A stretch of 64,000 nt of DNA from Pseudomonas hamedanensis (GTDB lineage Bacteria; Pseudomonadota; Gammaproteobacteria; Pseudomonadales; Pseudomonadaceae), in NCBI RefSeq assembly GCF_014268595.2, contig NZ_CP077091.1:146501-210500 (forward strand). Reading direction: 5' to 3'. The position numbers and the translations under genes are program-made. The notes under the pieces were generated by a model. The model ran no database searches and was not told where the DNA came from. It was given only the letters and a program-made list of their open reading frames with translations. Position 1 is the first letter of the stretch. Every line of letters begins with the position of its first letter. Of this stretch, positions 41,406-50,544 are shown piece after piece.

Positions 41406-43769
41406 GTGGTGGATTTACCGCAGGGCTTCGTCCTGACCCGGCACTGGCGCGATACGCCGGCCGGCACCGAAGTCGAATTCTGGCTGGCGACCGACGCCGG
41501 GCCGCGCCGTGTGCGCTTGCCGCACCAGCCTTCGGTGGCGTTCATCCCCGCCGAACAGCGTGAAGCGGCCGAACGCCTGCTGCACGACGAAAAGAACGTC
41601 GAACTGCGGCCGTTGGCTTTGCTGGATTTCGAGCATCGTCCGGTGCTCGGTCTGTATTGCCAGCAGCACGGTCAGTTGATGCGCCTGGAAACCGCGTTGA
41701 ACCGCGTCGGGGTCGATGTCTTCGAGGCCGATGTGCGCCCGCCGGAACGCTATCTGATGGAGCGCTTCATTACCGCACCCGTGCGGTTCAGCGGTACGCC
41801 GGACGCCGACGGCGTGCTGATCAACGCCCACCTCAAGCCCGACCCCGATTATCGACCGAAACTGCGCCTGGTCTCGCTCGATATCGAAACCACCGAGACC
41901 GGCGAGCTGTATTCCATCGCCCTGGAAGGTTGTGGCGAACGTCAGGTGTACATGCTCGGGGCGCCGAACGGCGATGACAGCATTGTTGATTTTGATCTCG
42001 AATATTGCGATTCGCGCACCATTCTCCTGAAGAAGCTCAACGAGTGGTTTGCCCGCCACGACCCCGACGCGATCATCGGCTGGAACGTTGTGCAGTTTGA
42101 CTTGCGCATCCTTCACGAACACGCGCGGCGCCTCGGCGTGCCGCTGAAAATCGGCCGCGGTGGCGAAGAAATGCAGTGGCGCGAGCACGGCAGCCGCAAT
42201 CACTATTTCGCTTCCGCCGCGGGGCGGCTGATCATCGACGGTATCGAGTCGCTGCGTTCGGCGACCTGGAGCTTCCCCTCGTTCAGCCTGGAAAACGTCG
42301 CGCAGACGTTGCTTGGCGAGGGCAAGGCCATCGACAACCCGTATCAGCGCATGGACGAGATCAATCGCATGTTCGCCGAGGACAAACCGGCGCTGGCCAA
42401 ATACAACCTCAAGGACTGCGAACTGGTCACGCGGATCTTCGCCAAGACCGAGCTGCTGACGTTTCTCCTCGAACGTGCCAGCGTCACCGGTCTGCCGGCG
42501 GATCGCAGCGGTGGCTCGGTGGCCGCGTTCACGCATTTGTACATGCCGCTGATGCACCGTCAGGGCTTCGTCGCGCCGAACCTCGGCACCCATCCGCCTC
42601 AGGCCAGCCCCGGCGGGTTCGTCATGGATTCGCAACCGGGGCTGTATGAATCGGTGCTGGTGCTCGACTACAAGAGCCTTTATCCGTCGATCATCCGTAC
42701 GTTCCTGATTGATCCGGTGGGGCTGATCGAAGGCTTGCAGCACCCGGACGATGCCGATTCGGTACCCGGCTTTCGTGGTGCACGCTTTTCGCGCACCCGC
42801 CATTGCCTGCCGTCGATTGTGTCGCGAGTGGCTGAGGGGCGCGAGACTGCCAAGCGTGAGCACAACGCGCCGTTGTCGCAAGCGCTGAAGATCATCATGA
42901 ACGCCTTCTACGGCGTCCTCGGTTCCAGCGGCTGCCGTTTTTTCGATACGCGCCTGGCCTCATCGATCACTCTTCGCGGCCACGAAATCATGCTGCGCAC
43001 CCGCCAGTTGATCGAAGCGCAGGGCCATGCGGTGATCTATGGCGATACCGACTCCACATTCGTCTGGCTACGTCGCGCCCATGGCCAGGAGGAGGCGGCG
43101 CAGATCGGTCATGCGCTGGTCAACCAGGTCAACGAGTGGTGGCGCGAGCATGTGCGCGAAACCTACGGCCTGGAAAGCGCGCTGGAATTGCAGTTCGAGA
43201 TCCACTACAAACGCTTTTTGATGCCGACCATTCGTGGTGCGGAGGAGGGCAGCAAGAAGCGTTACGCCGGCCTTGTCACCCGCGCCGATGGCCGCGAGGA
43301 AATGATCTACAAAGGTCTGGAAACCGTGCGCACCGACTGGTCGCTGCTGGCCCGGCAATTTCAGCAGGAATTGTACGAGCGGATTTTCCAGCGCAAGCCG
43401 TATCAGGATTACGTGCGCGACTATGTGCGCAAGACCCTGGCCGGGGAGTTCGATGATCGATTGATCTACCGCAAGCGCCTGCGCCGCACCCTCGACGATT
43501 ACGAGCGTAACGTCCCGCCGCACGTGCGCGCAGCGCGGCTCGCCGACGACTACAACGCGCAGCACGGCCGGCCCCGGCAGTACCAGAACGGCGGCTGGAT
43601 CAGCTACGTCATCACCTTGGCCGGCCCGGAGCCGCTGGAAGCACGCCGCGCCGCCATCGATTACGACCATTACATCACCCGGCAACTGCAACCGGTGGCG
43701 GATGCGATTCTGCCGTTTGTCGATGACGACTTTTCAACCCTGATTGGTGGGCAGTTGGGCCTGTTTTAA
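41406..43769 (+). CDS. polB: DNA polymerase II (family B)
   Basis: 787 residues, close to E. coli Pol II (783). It is a 3'-5' proofreading polymerase used in replication restart and lesion bypass. The exonuclease motif DIETT is near 160, polymerase motif [11 protein letters not shown] near 420, motif [17 protein letters not shown] near 500 and motif [11 protein letters not shown] near 545, all intact. The start is GTG at 41406 (or 41409) behind GAGG; an ATG further up at 41325 would read through the repeat cluster. No LexA box was found upstream. The 3' end overlaps the convergent DUF1810 gene by 36 bp. Confidence 0.95.
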   Translation: MVDLPQGFVLTRHWRDTPAGTEVEFWLATDAGPRRVRLPHQPSVAFIPAEQREAAERLLHDEKNVELRPLALLDFEHRPVLGLYCQQHGQLMRLETALNRVGVDVFEADVRPPERYLMERFITAPVRFSGTPDADGVLINAHLKPDPDYRPKLRLVSLDIETTETGELYSIALEGCGERQVYMLGAPNGDDSIVDFDLEYCDSRTILLKKLNEWFARHDPDAIIGWNVVQFDLRILHEHARRLGVPLKIGRGGEEMQWREHGSRNHYFASAAGRLIIDGIESLRSATWSFPSFSLENVAQTLLGEGKAIDNPYQRMDEINRMFAEDKPALAKYNLKDCELVTRIFAKTELLTFLLERASVTGLPADRSGGSVAAFTHLYMPLMHRQGFVAPNLGTHPPQASPGGFVMDSQPGLYESVLVLDYKSLYPSIIRTFLIDPVGLIEGLQHPDDADSVPGFRGARFSRTRHCLPSIVSRVAEGRETAKREHNAPLSQALKIIMNAFYGVLGSSGCRFFDTRLASSITLRGHEIMLRTRQLIEAQGHAVIYGDTDSTFVWLRRAHGQEEAAQIGHALVNQVNEWWREHVRETYGLESALELQFEIHYKRFLMPTIRGAEEGSKKRYAGLVTRADGREEMIYKGLETVRTDWSLLARQFQQELYERIFQRKPYQDYVRDYVRKTLAGEFDDRLIYRKRLRRTLDDYERNVPPHVRAARLADDYNAQHGRPRQYQNGGWISYVITLAGPEPLEARRAAIDYDHYITRQLQPVADAILPFVDDDFSTLIGGQLGLF

Positions 43770-44204
43770 GTCGAGCAGTTGCAGCGTCCATTCATCGAGA
43801 ATGCCGTGGAAGTAGCGCGTCAGCGCCTGATTGAACAGGCTGTCTGCGCCGCTGAATTGCGCAAACAGGGTCATTGAAGAGTGAAATTTCAGGTCATCGG
43901 GATGCCCGAAGATCTCGCTGATCGAGCGCTGCGGCACGTTGAGCACCCACTGTGTGCAGGTGCGCAGCCGCGCGCCGAGCACTTCGTGGGCCAGATAGGC
44001 CCGCGCTTCCTCGGCTGAACCGATGGCAAAGCGCCGGGCCATTTCACTGCCGCCCAGCCCGGCGAACTGCGGAAAAACAAACCACATCCAGTGGCTTTGC
44101 TTGCGCCCAGCCTGGAGTTCGCGTTGAACTCGTTCGAATACCGGGTCCTGCGCTTGGACAAAACGTTGCAGGTTGAACGGGTCGTGCAGATCCGTGCTTC
44201 TCAT
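43734..44204 (-). CDS. DUF1810 protein
   Basis: 156 residues beginning with the family start [20 protein letters not shown] and containing [15 protein letters not shown] and [20 protein letters not shown], which define DUF1810. These are soluble cytoplasmic proteins of unknown function. The last 12 codons overlap the 3' end of polB on the other strand. The gene is 24 bp downstream of the aldo/keto reductase and probably shares its transcript. Confidence 0.93.
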   Translation of the reverse strand: MRSTDLHDPFNLQRFVQAQDPVFERVQRELQAGRKQSHWMWFVFPQFAGLGGSEMARRFAIGSAEEARAYLAHEVLGARLRTCTQWVLNVPQRSISEIFGHPDDLKFHSSMTLFAQFSGADSLFNQALTRYFHGILDEWTLQLLDLKQAQLPTNQG

Positions 44205-44228
44205 CGCGAAGCCCTCGCAGTCGGCGGA

Positions 44229-45050
44229 TCAGACCATGGCCAGCCGCTGCTTGCGTTTTGGCGCCGGGAACACCGTGTCCAGCGCCGCCAGATCCCCAGC
44301 GTCCAGTTGCAGCTGCGCCGCCTCGGCATTGAGTTGCACATGCTCGGGACGCACAGCCTTGGGGATCGCAATCACGCCATCCTGACGCAGAATCCACGCC
44401 AGCGAAACCTGCGCCGGGGTGACGTTGTGACGAGCGGCAATGTCGCGCAGCACCGGCTCGGCGAGCATCGCGCCTCCCTGGCCGATCGGACAGTAAGCCA
44501 TCAATGGCAGGCGCTGGTGTTGGCACCACGGCAGCAGATCGAATTCGATGCCGCGCTCTTCAAGGTTGTAGAGCACCTGATTGGTGGCGCAGGCCGGGCT
44601 GGAAAGTTCTTCAAGGTCATCGACATCGAAGTTTGACACGCCCCAACGGCCGATCTTGCCGTCCTCGCGCAGGCGCTCGAAGGCTTCGACGGTTTCTTCC
44701 AGGGGATACTGGCCGCGCCAGTGCAGCAGGTAGAGATCGATGTAATCGGTGTCGAGCCGGCGCAGACTGCGCTCGCAGGCCAGGTGGATGCCTTTGCGGC
44801 TGGCGTTGTGCGGGTAGACTTTGCTGACCAGAAACACCTGATCGCGCAGCCCGCTGATGGCTTCGCCGACCACCGTTTCGGCACCGCCCTCGGCGTACAT
44901 TTCCGCAGTGTCAATCAGGGTCATGCCCAGTTCGATGCCGCTGCGCAGTGCGCTGACTTCACGCTTGTGCGCCGAGCGATCCTCACCCATGCGCCAGGTG
45001 CCCTGGCCAATCACGGGTACCTGCACGCCAGCCAATTCAAGGGTACGCAT
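44229..45050 (-). CDS. Aldo/keto reductase
   Basis: 273 residues of the NADPH-dependent aldo/keto reductase superfamily. The catalytic tetrad is present: Asp47 and Tyr52 in LIDTAEMYAEGG, Lys77 in FLVSKVYP and His110 in YLLHWRGQ. The cofactor-binding C-terminus has IAIPKAVRPEHVQLN. It reduces carbonyl compounds; the substrate is not predictable. It is followed after 24 bp by the DUF1810 gene on the same strand. Confidence 0.93.
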   Translation of the reverse strand: MRTLELAGVQVPVIGQGTWRMGEDRSAHKREVSALRSGIELGMTLIDTAEMYAEGGAETVVGEAISGLRDQVFLVSKVYPHNASRKGIHLACERSLRRLDTDYIDLYLLHWRGQYPLEETVEAFERLREDGKIGRWGVSNFDVDDLEELSSPACATNQVLYNLEERGIEFDLLPWCQHQRLPLMAYCPIGQGGAMLAEPVLRDIAARHNVTPAQVSLAWILRQDGVIAIPKAVRPEHVQLNAEAAQLQLDAGDLAALDTVFPAPKRKQRLAMV

Positions 45051-45160
45051 TCAAACCTCCTTTGCGAAAATCTCGTTACCTTTGGTGGGCAGCAGGATAG
45101 ACCAAGGGTTCCGGGAAGGAGGCTTGTTTGACAAAGAATCAAGGGACAAAACACATCAAT

Positions 45161-45294
45161 TGTGGCGAGGGGATTTATCCCCGTTGGGATGCGAAGCAGC
45201 CCCAAAACCTGCAATGGAGTTCTTTTTTGATAAAGCGCATTTTGCAGGATGGGGGCTGCTTCGCATCCCGGCGGGGATAAATCCCCTCGCCACA
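45161..45294. repeat. Third-type inverted repeat (TGTGGCGAGGGGATTTATCCCC)
   Basis: TGTGGCGAGGGGATTTATCC and its mirror GGATAAATCCCCTCGCCACA end a 134-bp unit, with nested inner arms GGGATGCGAAGCAGCCCC and GGGGCTGCTTCGCATCCC. This is the clean full-length form of the element seen in rearranged copies at 41207-41359. It lies between galM and the aldo/keto reductase gene. Confidence 0.92.
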
Positions 45295-45298
45295 AAGG

Positions 45299-46447
45299 TT
45301 ATTTTGCGGTGAATTTCAGAATCACGCTGTGGGTGTAGGTCTGCCCCGGATCCAGTCGTGTGCTCGGGAAGCCCGGCTGGTTTGGCGAGTCGGGATAGTG
45401 CTGAGTCTCCAGGGTAAACGCGCCCCAGTGCGGATAGACCTTGCCGCCCTTGCCCTTGACCGTACCGTCGAGGAAGTTACTGGTATAGAACTGCACGCCC
45501 GGCTCGGTGGTGAACAACTGCAGGGTTCGTCCCGATTGCGGGTCGCTGACTTCGGTGGCGACTTTGCTGATATCGCCTTTGGTGTCCAGCGCCCAGTTGA
45601 AGTCGAAGCCGCCCTGTTTCGGCTCGGCAAACTTCAACTGCGGATGATCAGCCTTGATGTGCGTGCCGATCGCGGTCGCTTTGGTGAAATCCATCGGCGT
45701 GCCCGCGACAGGCGCGAGTTCTCCGGTCGGGATCAGCTTGGCCGTCACCGGTGTGTAATGGCTGGCATTGAGCGTGGCGACTTGTTTGAGAATGTCGCCA
45801 TTGCCGGCGCCGGCGAGGTTGAAGTAGCTGTGGTTGGTCAGGTTCAGCACCGTGGGCTTATCGGTACTGGCCTTGTAGTCGATGCGCAGTTCGTTGTTCT
45901 CGGTCAGGCGATAAGTCACTTCGGTGCTGAGGTTGCCGGGGAAGCCCATTTCGCCGTCCGCCGACAGATAGGTCAGGGTCACGCCGACCGAATCCTTGTC
46001 CTTGGTTTCTTTGGCCTTCCAGACCTTTTTGTCGAAACCCTGAGGGCCGCCGTGCAACGCGTTGGACTTGTCATTCTGCGGCACCTGATAGCGCTTGCCG
46101 TCGAGTTCGAAGGCGCCGTCGGCGAGGCGATTGCCGAAGCGCCCGATGGTCGCGCCAAAGTACGCCGTGCCTTTCTGGTAGCCCTGCACATCGTCGAAAC
46201 CAAGCACTACGTCGTCAAACTTGCCGTGCTTGTCGGCGACTTTCAGCGCTTGCAGGGTCGCGCCGTAAGTAATCACGGTGGCTTGCATGCCGTGGCTGTT
46301 GCGCAGGATGTATTGCTCGACGGGCGTGCCATCATTGGTTTTACCGAAGGCTTTGTGTTCGGCGGTCAGGCCCGCTGCGTTGGCGGAAAGGGAAGCGATC
46401 ATCAGTGACAGTCCAAGGCCGGAAAGCAGGTGACGGGATTGAAGCAT
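45299..46447 (-). CDS. galM: Exported aldose 1-epimerase
   Basis: 382 residues. A signal peptide (1-24, LMIASLSANAAGL) precedes a mutarotase domain with QYILRNSHGMQATVITYGAT, FGATIGRFGNRLADGAFELD, the catalytic histidine region NLTNHSYFNLAG and the end TEPGVQFYTSNFLDG. It interconverts alpha and beta anomers of sugars such as galactose; the signal peptide places it in the periplasm, where it would prepare sugars for uptake. AAGGAAGG lies before the start, with a CA-rich Crc-type motif just upstream. No sugar transport gene is adjacent. Confidence 0.94.
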   Translation of the reverse strand: MLQSRHLLSGLGLSLMIASLSANAAGLTAEHKAFGKTNDGTPVEQYILRNSHGMQATVITYGATLQALKVADKHGKFDDVVLGFDDVQGYQKGTAYFGATIGRFGNRLADGAFELDGKRYQVPQNDKSNALHGGPQGFDKKVWKAKETKDKDSVGVTLTYLSADGEMGFPGNLSTEVTYRLTENNELRIDYKASTDKPTVLNLTNHSYFNLAGAGNGDILKQVATLNASHYTPVTAKLIPTGELAPVAGTPMDFTKATAIGTHIKADHPQLKFAEPKQGGFDFNWALDTKGDISKVATEVSDPQSGRTLQLFTTEPGVQFYTSNFLDGTVKGKGGKVYPHWGAFTLETQHYPDSPNQPGFPSTRLDPGQTYTHSVILKFTAK

Positions 46448-46462
46448 GGTAGACCTTCCTTT

Positions 46463-46475
46463 TTGTTGTTGTTTT
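46463..46475 (-). promoter_or_regulatory. CA motif (Crc/Hfq-type) in the galM leader
   Basis: On the minus strand AAAACAACAACAAAAAGGAAGG carries AACAACAA directly upstream of the Shine-Dalgarno sequence of galM. In pseudomonads Hfq with Crc binds AAYAACAA-type tracts at ribosome sites and blocks translation while preferred carbon sources are present. The match is exact and correctly placed; regulation is inferred. Confidence 0.6.
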
Positions 46476-46692
46476 GAGAATTTGCAATTAGTCAGGCTAT
46501 TGAATCTATAGCAGAAGATTTATAGCCGATTTACTCATCATCGCAAATATAAAGTCGGACTAATTGGTGTCGAGCAAGACGCCAAAGGTCGGCAAACCAC
46601 GCCAGCACTGCACTTTTTCGCAATCGGCGGCTCTATCCATGGCCAGGATGCGGTGACTCCCGCCGCACAGGAACGTACCTGCCCGAGAATTC

Positions 46693-47442
46693 ATGCCGAG
46701 TGCTTTTACCCTGATCACTGCTTGTTTGCGCCGAGCGTGCCTGTTGCTGGCCGGTTTGTTTTTGCTGGTGCTGAGCGGCTGTAGCCATCAGAACGGCAAC
46801 GGCTTCATCAATCAGATGCGTGACGGCAAGCCGCAGGAGTTTCTGCAGACCAGCGTCGATCGCATGGCAACACTGGCGATGCGCGACAACCTCAACAGCC
46901 TCTATCGTCTGATGGGCAAGCTGTACCTGCGCAACCCGCAAGAGCTGCGCAAATCCGGGTTCCTCAACATTCATGCCGCGGTGAAACAGGTACGCCTGGC
47001 CATCGAACAGCAACAGCCGCTGCCGGTACTGGGCGGCAGGAAGGATCTGGCCGCGCTGAACTACGCGATGAGTCCGGAGTTTCTCGGTGATCGGGTCGGC
47101 GCTTTCATCTACGCCATTGGCAGCATGCTGGTCACCGCCCACGGCAACCGCACCGAGTTCTACATGACGGACGCGATTAATCCGACGTTCGTGCACAACG
47201 CTGCGCGCAATATCGAAAAAGCGACGTGGATTCTGTCGCAGCGACAGAACCAGGATGGCCAGCCGCTGCTGTTTTCCAATGAAATCTCCGAGGAGGGCAG
47301 CAACCTCAGCTTCGCCACCGAGTTCGGCAAGGTGGTGGCGCGCCTGGACCTGCTGACGCAAATGCTCGATGAGCGCTATCGGCGCATCGGTCTGAATTAC
47401 GCGCAGAGTCTGTTGTTTTTGAATTTTCTGCCGGTGCAGTGA
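46693..47442 (+). CDS. Lipoprotein of unknown function
   Basis: 249 residues. The hydrophobic segment 14-29 ends in the lipobox VLSGC with the lipidated cysteine at 30 or so, followed by SHQNGNGF. The mature part is largely helical (SVDRMATLAMRDNLNSLYRL, LRKSGFLNIHAAVKQVRLAI) with no recognised domain. It is divergent from galM across a 245-bp AT-rich gap and followed by a REPIN. I do not recognise the family. Confidence 0.8.
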   Translation: MPSAFTLITACLRRACLLLAGLFLLVLSGCSHQNGNGFINQMRDGKPQEFLQTSVDRMATLAMRDNLNSLYRLMGKLYLRNPQELRKSGFLNIHAAVKQVRLAIEQQQPLPVLGGRKDLAALNYAMSPEFLGDRVGAFIYAIGSMLVTAHGNRTEFYMTDAINPTFVHNAARNIEKATWILSQRQNQDGQPLLFSNEISEEGSNLSFATEFGKVVARLDLLTQMLDERYRRIGLNYAQSLLFLNFLPVQ

Positions 47443-47477
47443 GCTTTCACTGGATTGTGGATTATGCAGAGATCCAT

Positions 47478-47566
47478 TGTAGGAGTGAGCCTGCTCGCGA
47501 TAGCGGAGGATCTTTTAACTCACCAACATCTGAAAGACCGCTATCGCGAGCAGGCTCACTCCTACA
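47478..47566. repeat. REPIN
   Basis: Standard inverted doublet (TGTAGGAGTGAGCCTGCTCG and mirror), inner arms GATAGCGG/CCGCTATC. An open frame of the MFS gene extends through it but does not start there. It lies between the lipoprotein gene and the MFS promoter. Confidence 0.94.
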
Positions 47567-47590
47567 GAGATCGCATCGCGAACTGGATAT

Positions 47591-47600
47591 TTGTATACAA
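47591..47600. promoter_or_regulatory. TTGTATACAA palindrome in front of the MFS gene
   Basis: A perfect 10-bp palindrome 40 bp upstream of the MFS start, between a REPIN and the ribosome site AAAAGGAG. It could be a GntR-type operator or the TATACA-like -10 hexamer of the promoter. Short AT palindromes are not rare, so the call is tentative. Confidence 0.35.
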
Positions 47601-47639
47601 TCCATCGCTCAAGTTGATCCAAAAGGAGCTGCCCCCGTC

Positions 47640-48854
47640 ATGACCGACCCCGCAAGCGCCGATTTCAGCCGCGTCGATCACACCGCCCGCACCGACAGAT
47701 TGCCCTACGCCGCGCTGCTCGCATTCGCCATGACCGGTTTCATCGCCATCCTCACCGAAACCCTGCCCGCCGGGCTGCTGCCGCAGATTGGCGCCGGGTT
47801 GAACGTCAGCGAAGTGTTCGCCGGGCAACTGGTTACCCTCTATGCGTTGGGTTCGATAGTCGCGGCGATTCCATTGACCGTGGCCACCCGCGCCTGGCCG
47901 CGGCGCCGGGTGCTGCTGATGACCGTGGGCGGATTTCTGCTGTTCAACACCATCACCACGTTCTCCAGCCATTACGGACTGACACTGGCTTCGCGCTTTC
48001 TCGCTGGCATGGCGGCGGGGTTGTCCTGGGGAATCATGGCGGGCTATGCGCGCGGGATCGTCCCAGTGCATCAGCAGGGCCGGGCACTGGCGATTGCCAT
48101 GCTCGGCACCCCGGTCGCCTTGTCGCTCGGCACCCCGGCGGGGACGTGGCTGGGCCAATGGATCGGCTGGCGCGCTTCGTTCGGGATCATGTCGGCGCTG
48201 GCGCTGGTGCTGGCGGCGTGGATTGTCATCGCAGTGCCGGATCGTCCGGGACAGGCCAGTGGCGAGCGCTTGCCGTTGCTCGAATCGTTACGCCTGCCCG
48301 GTGTGCGTCCGGTGCTGTTCGTGGTGCTGGCGTGGATGCTTGGGCACAACATTCTCTACACCTACATCGCACCGTTTCTGGCCGAAGCCGGGCTGGCCGA
48401 CCGGGTGGATCTGGTGCTGCTGGTGTTCGGCCTGTGCTCGCTGGTAGGGATCTGGATCATCGGCCTGCTGGTGGATCGCTGGTTGCGCGGGCTGACGCTG
48501 ATCAGCCTCGCCGTGTTTGCGCTGACCGCGCTGGTGCTGGCACTGGCGATTCCGTCGCCGTGGCTCATTTACGCTTGCATGGCGGTGTGGGGCTTGTCGT
48601 TCGGCGGTTCGGCTACGCTGCTGCTGACCTCGGCGGCGGATTCGGCCGGTGAGCATGTCGACGTGGTCCAGGCGATGCTGACCACTTCGTGGAACGTGGC
48701 GATTGCCGGCGGCGGGCTGTTTGGCGGTTTGCTGCTGGATCGCGCCGGGGCGATGTCATTTCCGTGGGCACTGTTGATCCTGTCGCTGATTGCGCTGGCC
48801 ACGGTGTGGATCAACCGCACTCACAGCTTCAAACCGGGACGGCGGGTGCACTAA
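47640..48854 (+). CDS. Major facilitator superfamily transporter (AraJ/drug-efflux type)
   Basis: 404 residues with twelve hydrophobic segments. Typical DHA1 elements include TETLPAGLLPQIGAGLNVSE in the first loop, PLTVATRAWPRRRVLL between helices 2 and 3, and LGTPVALSLGTPAGTWLGQW in helix 5, which marks the antiporter branch that includes AraJ and sugar-efflux proteins. It exports small molecules by proton antiport; the substrate is unknown. ATG at 47640 follows AGGAGCTGCCCCC. Confidence 0.9.
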   Translation: MTDPASADFSRVDHTARTDRLPYAALLAFAMTGFIAILTETLPAGLLPQIGAGLNVSEVFAGQLVTLYALGSIVAAIPLTVATRAWPRRRVLLMTVGGFLLFNTITTFSSHYGLTLASRFLAGMAAGLSWGIMAGYARGIVPVHQQGRALAIAMLGTPVALSLGTPAGTWLGQWIGWRASFGIMSALALVLAAWIVIAVPDRPGQASGERLPLLESLRLPGVRPVLFVVLAWMLGHNILYTYIAPFLAEAGLADRVDLVLLVFGLCSLVGIWIIGLLVDRWLRGLTLISLAVFALTALVLALAIPSPWLIYACMAVWGLSFGGSATLLLTSAADSAGEHVDVVQAMLTTSWNVAIAGGGLFGGLLLDRAGAMSFPWALLILSLIALATVWINRTHSFKPGRRVH

Positions 48855-48877
48855 TCCTCCAGACGCCACATAACCCC

Positions 48878-48966
48878 TGTAGGAGTGAGCCTGCTCGCGA
48901 TAGCGGTATGTCAGTGCCTGCCTATTTATCTGAAACACCGCTATCGCGAGCAGGCTCACTCCTACA
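48878..48966. repeat. REPIN
   Basis: Standard inverted doublet (TGTAGGAGTGAGCCTGCTCG and mirror) with GATAGCGGTATGTCAG and CTGAAACACCGCTATC inner arms. It lies between the MFS gene and the TauE/SafE gene. Confidence 0.95.
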
Positions 48967-48995
48967 AAGAGAACGACGGTGATTTTCGATAATGC

Positions 48996-49028
48996 ATAAC
49001 CATAGACCGCATCGATATATGTGGTTAT
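48996..49028. promoter_or_regulatory. Inverted repeat upstream of the TauE/SafE gene
   Basis: ATAACCA and TGGTTAT lie 33 bp end to end, 57 bp upstream of the start codon at 49085. The arms are exact but the spacing is broad, as for LysR-type sites such as those of CysB. This is a promoter region by position; the operator role is tentative. Confidence 0.35.
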
Positions 49029-49084
49029 AAGAAAAATCGCTATGCTGCGGGCCAGATTTTTCCTGTCGTTTTCTGGACGTCTTA

Positions 49085-49870
49085 ATGGATTTGGTCAATT
49101 TCGGTCTGGTGGTTGCCGGGCTGGTGGTGGGTTTTATTGTCGGCATGACCGGTGTCGGCGGTGGTTCGTTGATGACGCCGATCCTGCTGTGGTTCGGCAT
49201 CAACCCTGCAACGGCGGTGGGCACTGACCTGCTGTACGCCGCCATTACCAAATCCAGTGGCGTCCTCGTTCACAGGAAGAACAAGAACATCGACTGGGCC
49301 ATCACCGGTTGGCTGACCTTGGGCAGCGTGCCCGCGGTGGCGATGACGCTGTGGTTCCTCAGCACGTTGCACACCGCCCCCGAGGCGATGAACGCGATCA
49401 TCAAGCAGGCCTTGGGCTTTGTCTTGTTCGCCACGGCGCTGGCGATTTTCTTCAAGAAACGCTTGCTCGACTTCGCCCACAAACGAGCCGGTGGCAACTA
49501 CAACCCGAGCGGTTCGCGGCTCAACGTGATGACCGTAATCACCGGCCTGATCCTCGGCACTATGGTCGCCCTGACCTCGATCGGTGCCGGCGCACTGGGC
49601 ACGGTTGCGTTGTTCATCCTCTATCCGCTGCTGCCGACCCGTCGCCTGGTCGGCACTGAAATCGCCCACGCGGTGCCACTGACCCTGGTCGCTGGCCTGG
49701 GCCATGCGAGCATGGGCAATATGGATTGGGGCGTGTTGGGCTTTCTGCTCCTGGGCTCGCTGCCGGGCATTTGGCTCGGCAGCCACCTGACCGGGCGCAT
49801 CTCCGATGAAGTGCTGCGCCCGTGCCTGGCGACGATGCTGGTGTTGATCGGTTACAAGCTGGCGTTCTGA
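49085..49870 (+). CDS. TauE/SafE-family membrane exporter (sulfite/sulfoacetate type)
   Basis: 261 residues with about eight membrane segments. The family repeat is visible as GFIVGMTGVGGGSLMTPILL in the first half and GTMVALTSIGAGALGTVALF in the second. These proteins export sulfite or organosulfonates, or act as anion transporters. The gene is alone, behind a REPIN and a candidate operator. It ends two bases before the convergent acetyltransferase gene. Confidence 0.93.
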   Translation: MDLVNFGLVVAGLVVGFIVGMTGVGGGSLMTPILLWFGINPATAVGTDLLYAAITKSSGVLVHRKNKNIDWAITGWLTLGSVPAVAMTLWFLSTLHTAPEAMNAIIKQALGFVLFATALAIFFKKRLLDFAHKRAGGNYNPSGSRLNVMTVITGLILGTMVALTSIGAGALGTVALFILYPLLPTRRLVGTEIAHAVPLTLVAGLGHASMGNMDWGVLGFLLLGSLPGIWLGSHLTGRISDEVLRPCLATMLVLIGYKLAF

Positions 49871-49871
49871 G

Positions 49872-50351
49872 TCACTTGCCAGTAACGAATTTCATCACCA
49901 CCACTGGCAGATCTTCGTAAATCAGTTCCTCGACTACTTGCCAACCCAGTTGCGCGTACAACGACTGCGAAGTGTCGGTGTACAGATACAGTTCAGGTAT
50001 GCCCAGCTTCTGCGCTTCTTCGACCACTCGCATGACCAGTTGCGAAGCGACCCCGCGCCCACGTTCTTCAGCCTTCACATAAACGCCTGCCAGCCATGGT
50101 GTCAGGTTCGGCCGTAGCTTCAGATCGCTTTCGATCAGCAGTGCGCCGCCCAGCAAACGCGAATCTTCAAACGCCACCACCACGCTGGGCACTGAGCCTT
50201 TGCCACAGGATTCACGCATGTGCTCGACGCGATCCTCGACTGTTTGACCAGGGCGAAACTCTCCCCACTCCTTGAAGTTGAGGGTGGCCAGTTCTTCGAT
50301 AAATTCGGGGTGATCGCACAGGTAATCAATGTGCATGCGGGTGAACTCCAT
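49872..50351 (-). CDS. GNAT-family N-acetyltransferase
   Basis: 159 residues with the GNAT fold. The acetyl-CoA-binding motif A is VYVKAEERGRGVASQLVMRV, an R-x-x-G-x-A form, followed by LYLYTDTSQSLYAQLGWQVV where the terminal LGW element closes the fold. Substrate unknown. It starts behind a weak ribosome site and converges on the TauE/SafE gene with a one-base gap. Confidence 0.92.
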   Translation of the reverse strand: MEFTRMHIDYLCDHPEFIEELATLNFKEWGEFRPGQTVEDRVEHMRESCGKGSVPSVVVAFEDSRLLGGALLIESDLKLRPNLTPWLAGVYVKAEERGRGVASQLVMRVVEEAQKLGIPELYLYTDTSQSLYAQLGWQVVEELIYEDLPVVVMKFVTGK

Positions 50352-50544
50352 TTCGTTAGCAGAGCGGCCACCCTAATGCGCTCATAACCAGTAATCAAAT
50401 CTGCGTAGCGATCGCTCCCGTCATGTTGCGCAATGTTCGGCCTGACCTAAGCTTCTGACAGGGCGATGCCTTTTTGCCAGACGCACCCGGAACAATCGCC
50501 ACGATGCGCAATCAGTAGAGCGTGGATATCAAAAGGAGATGCGC

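Noticed and set aside
47439..47640. N-terminal extension of the MFS transporter from 47439
   Set aside because: It would be encoded by a REPIN and overlaps the preceding lipoprotein gene; ATG at 47640 has the ribosome site.
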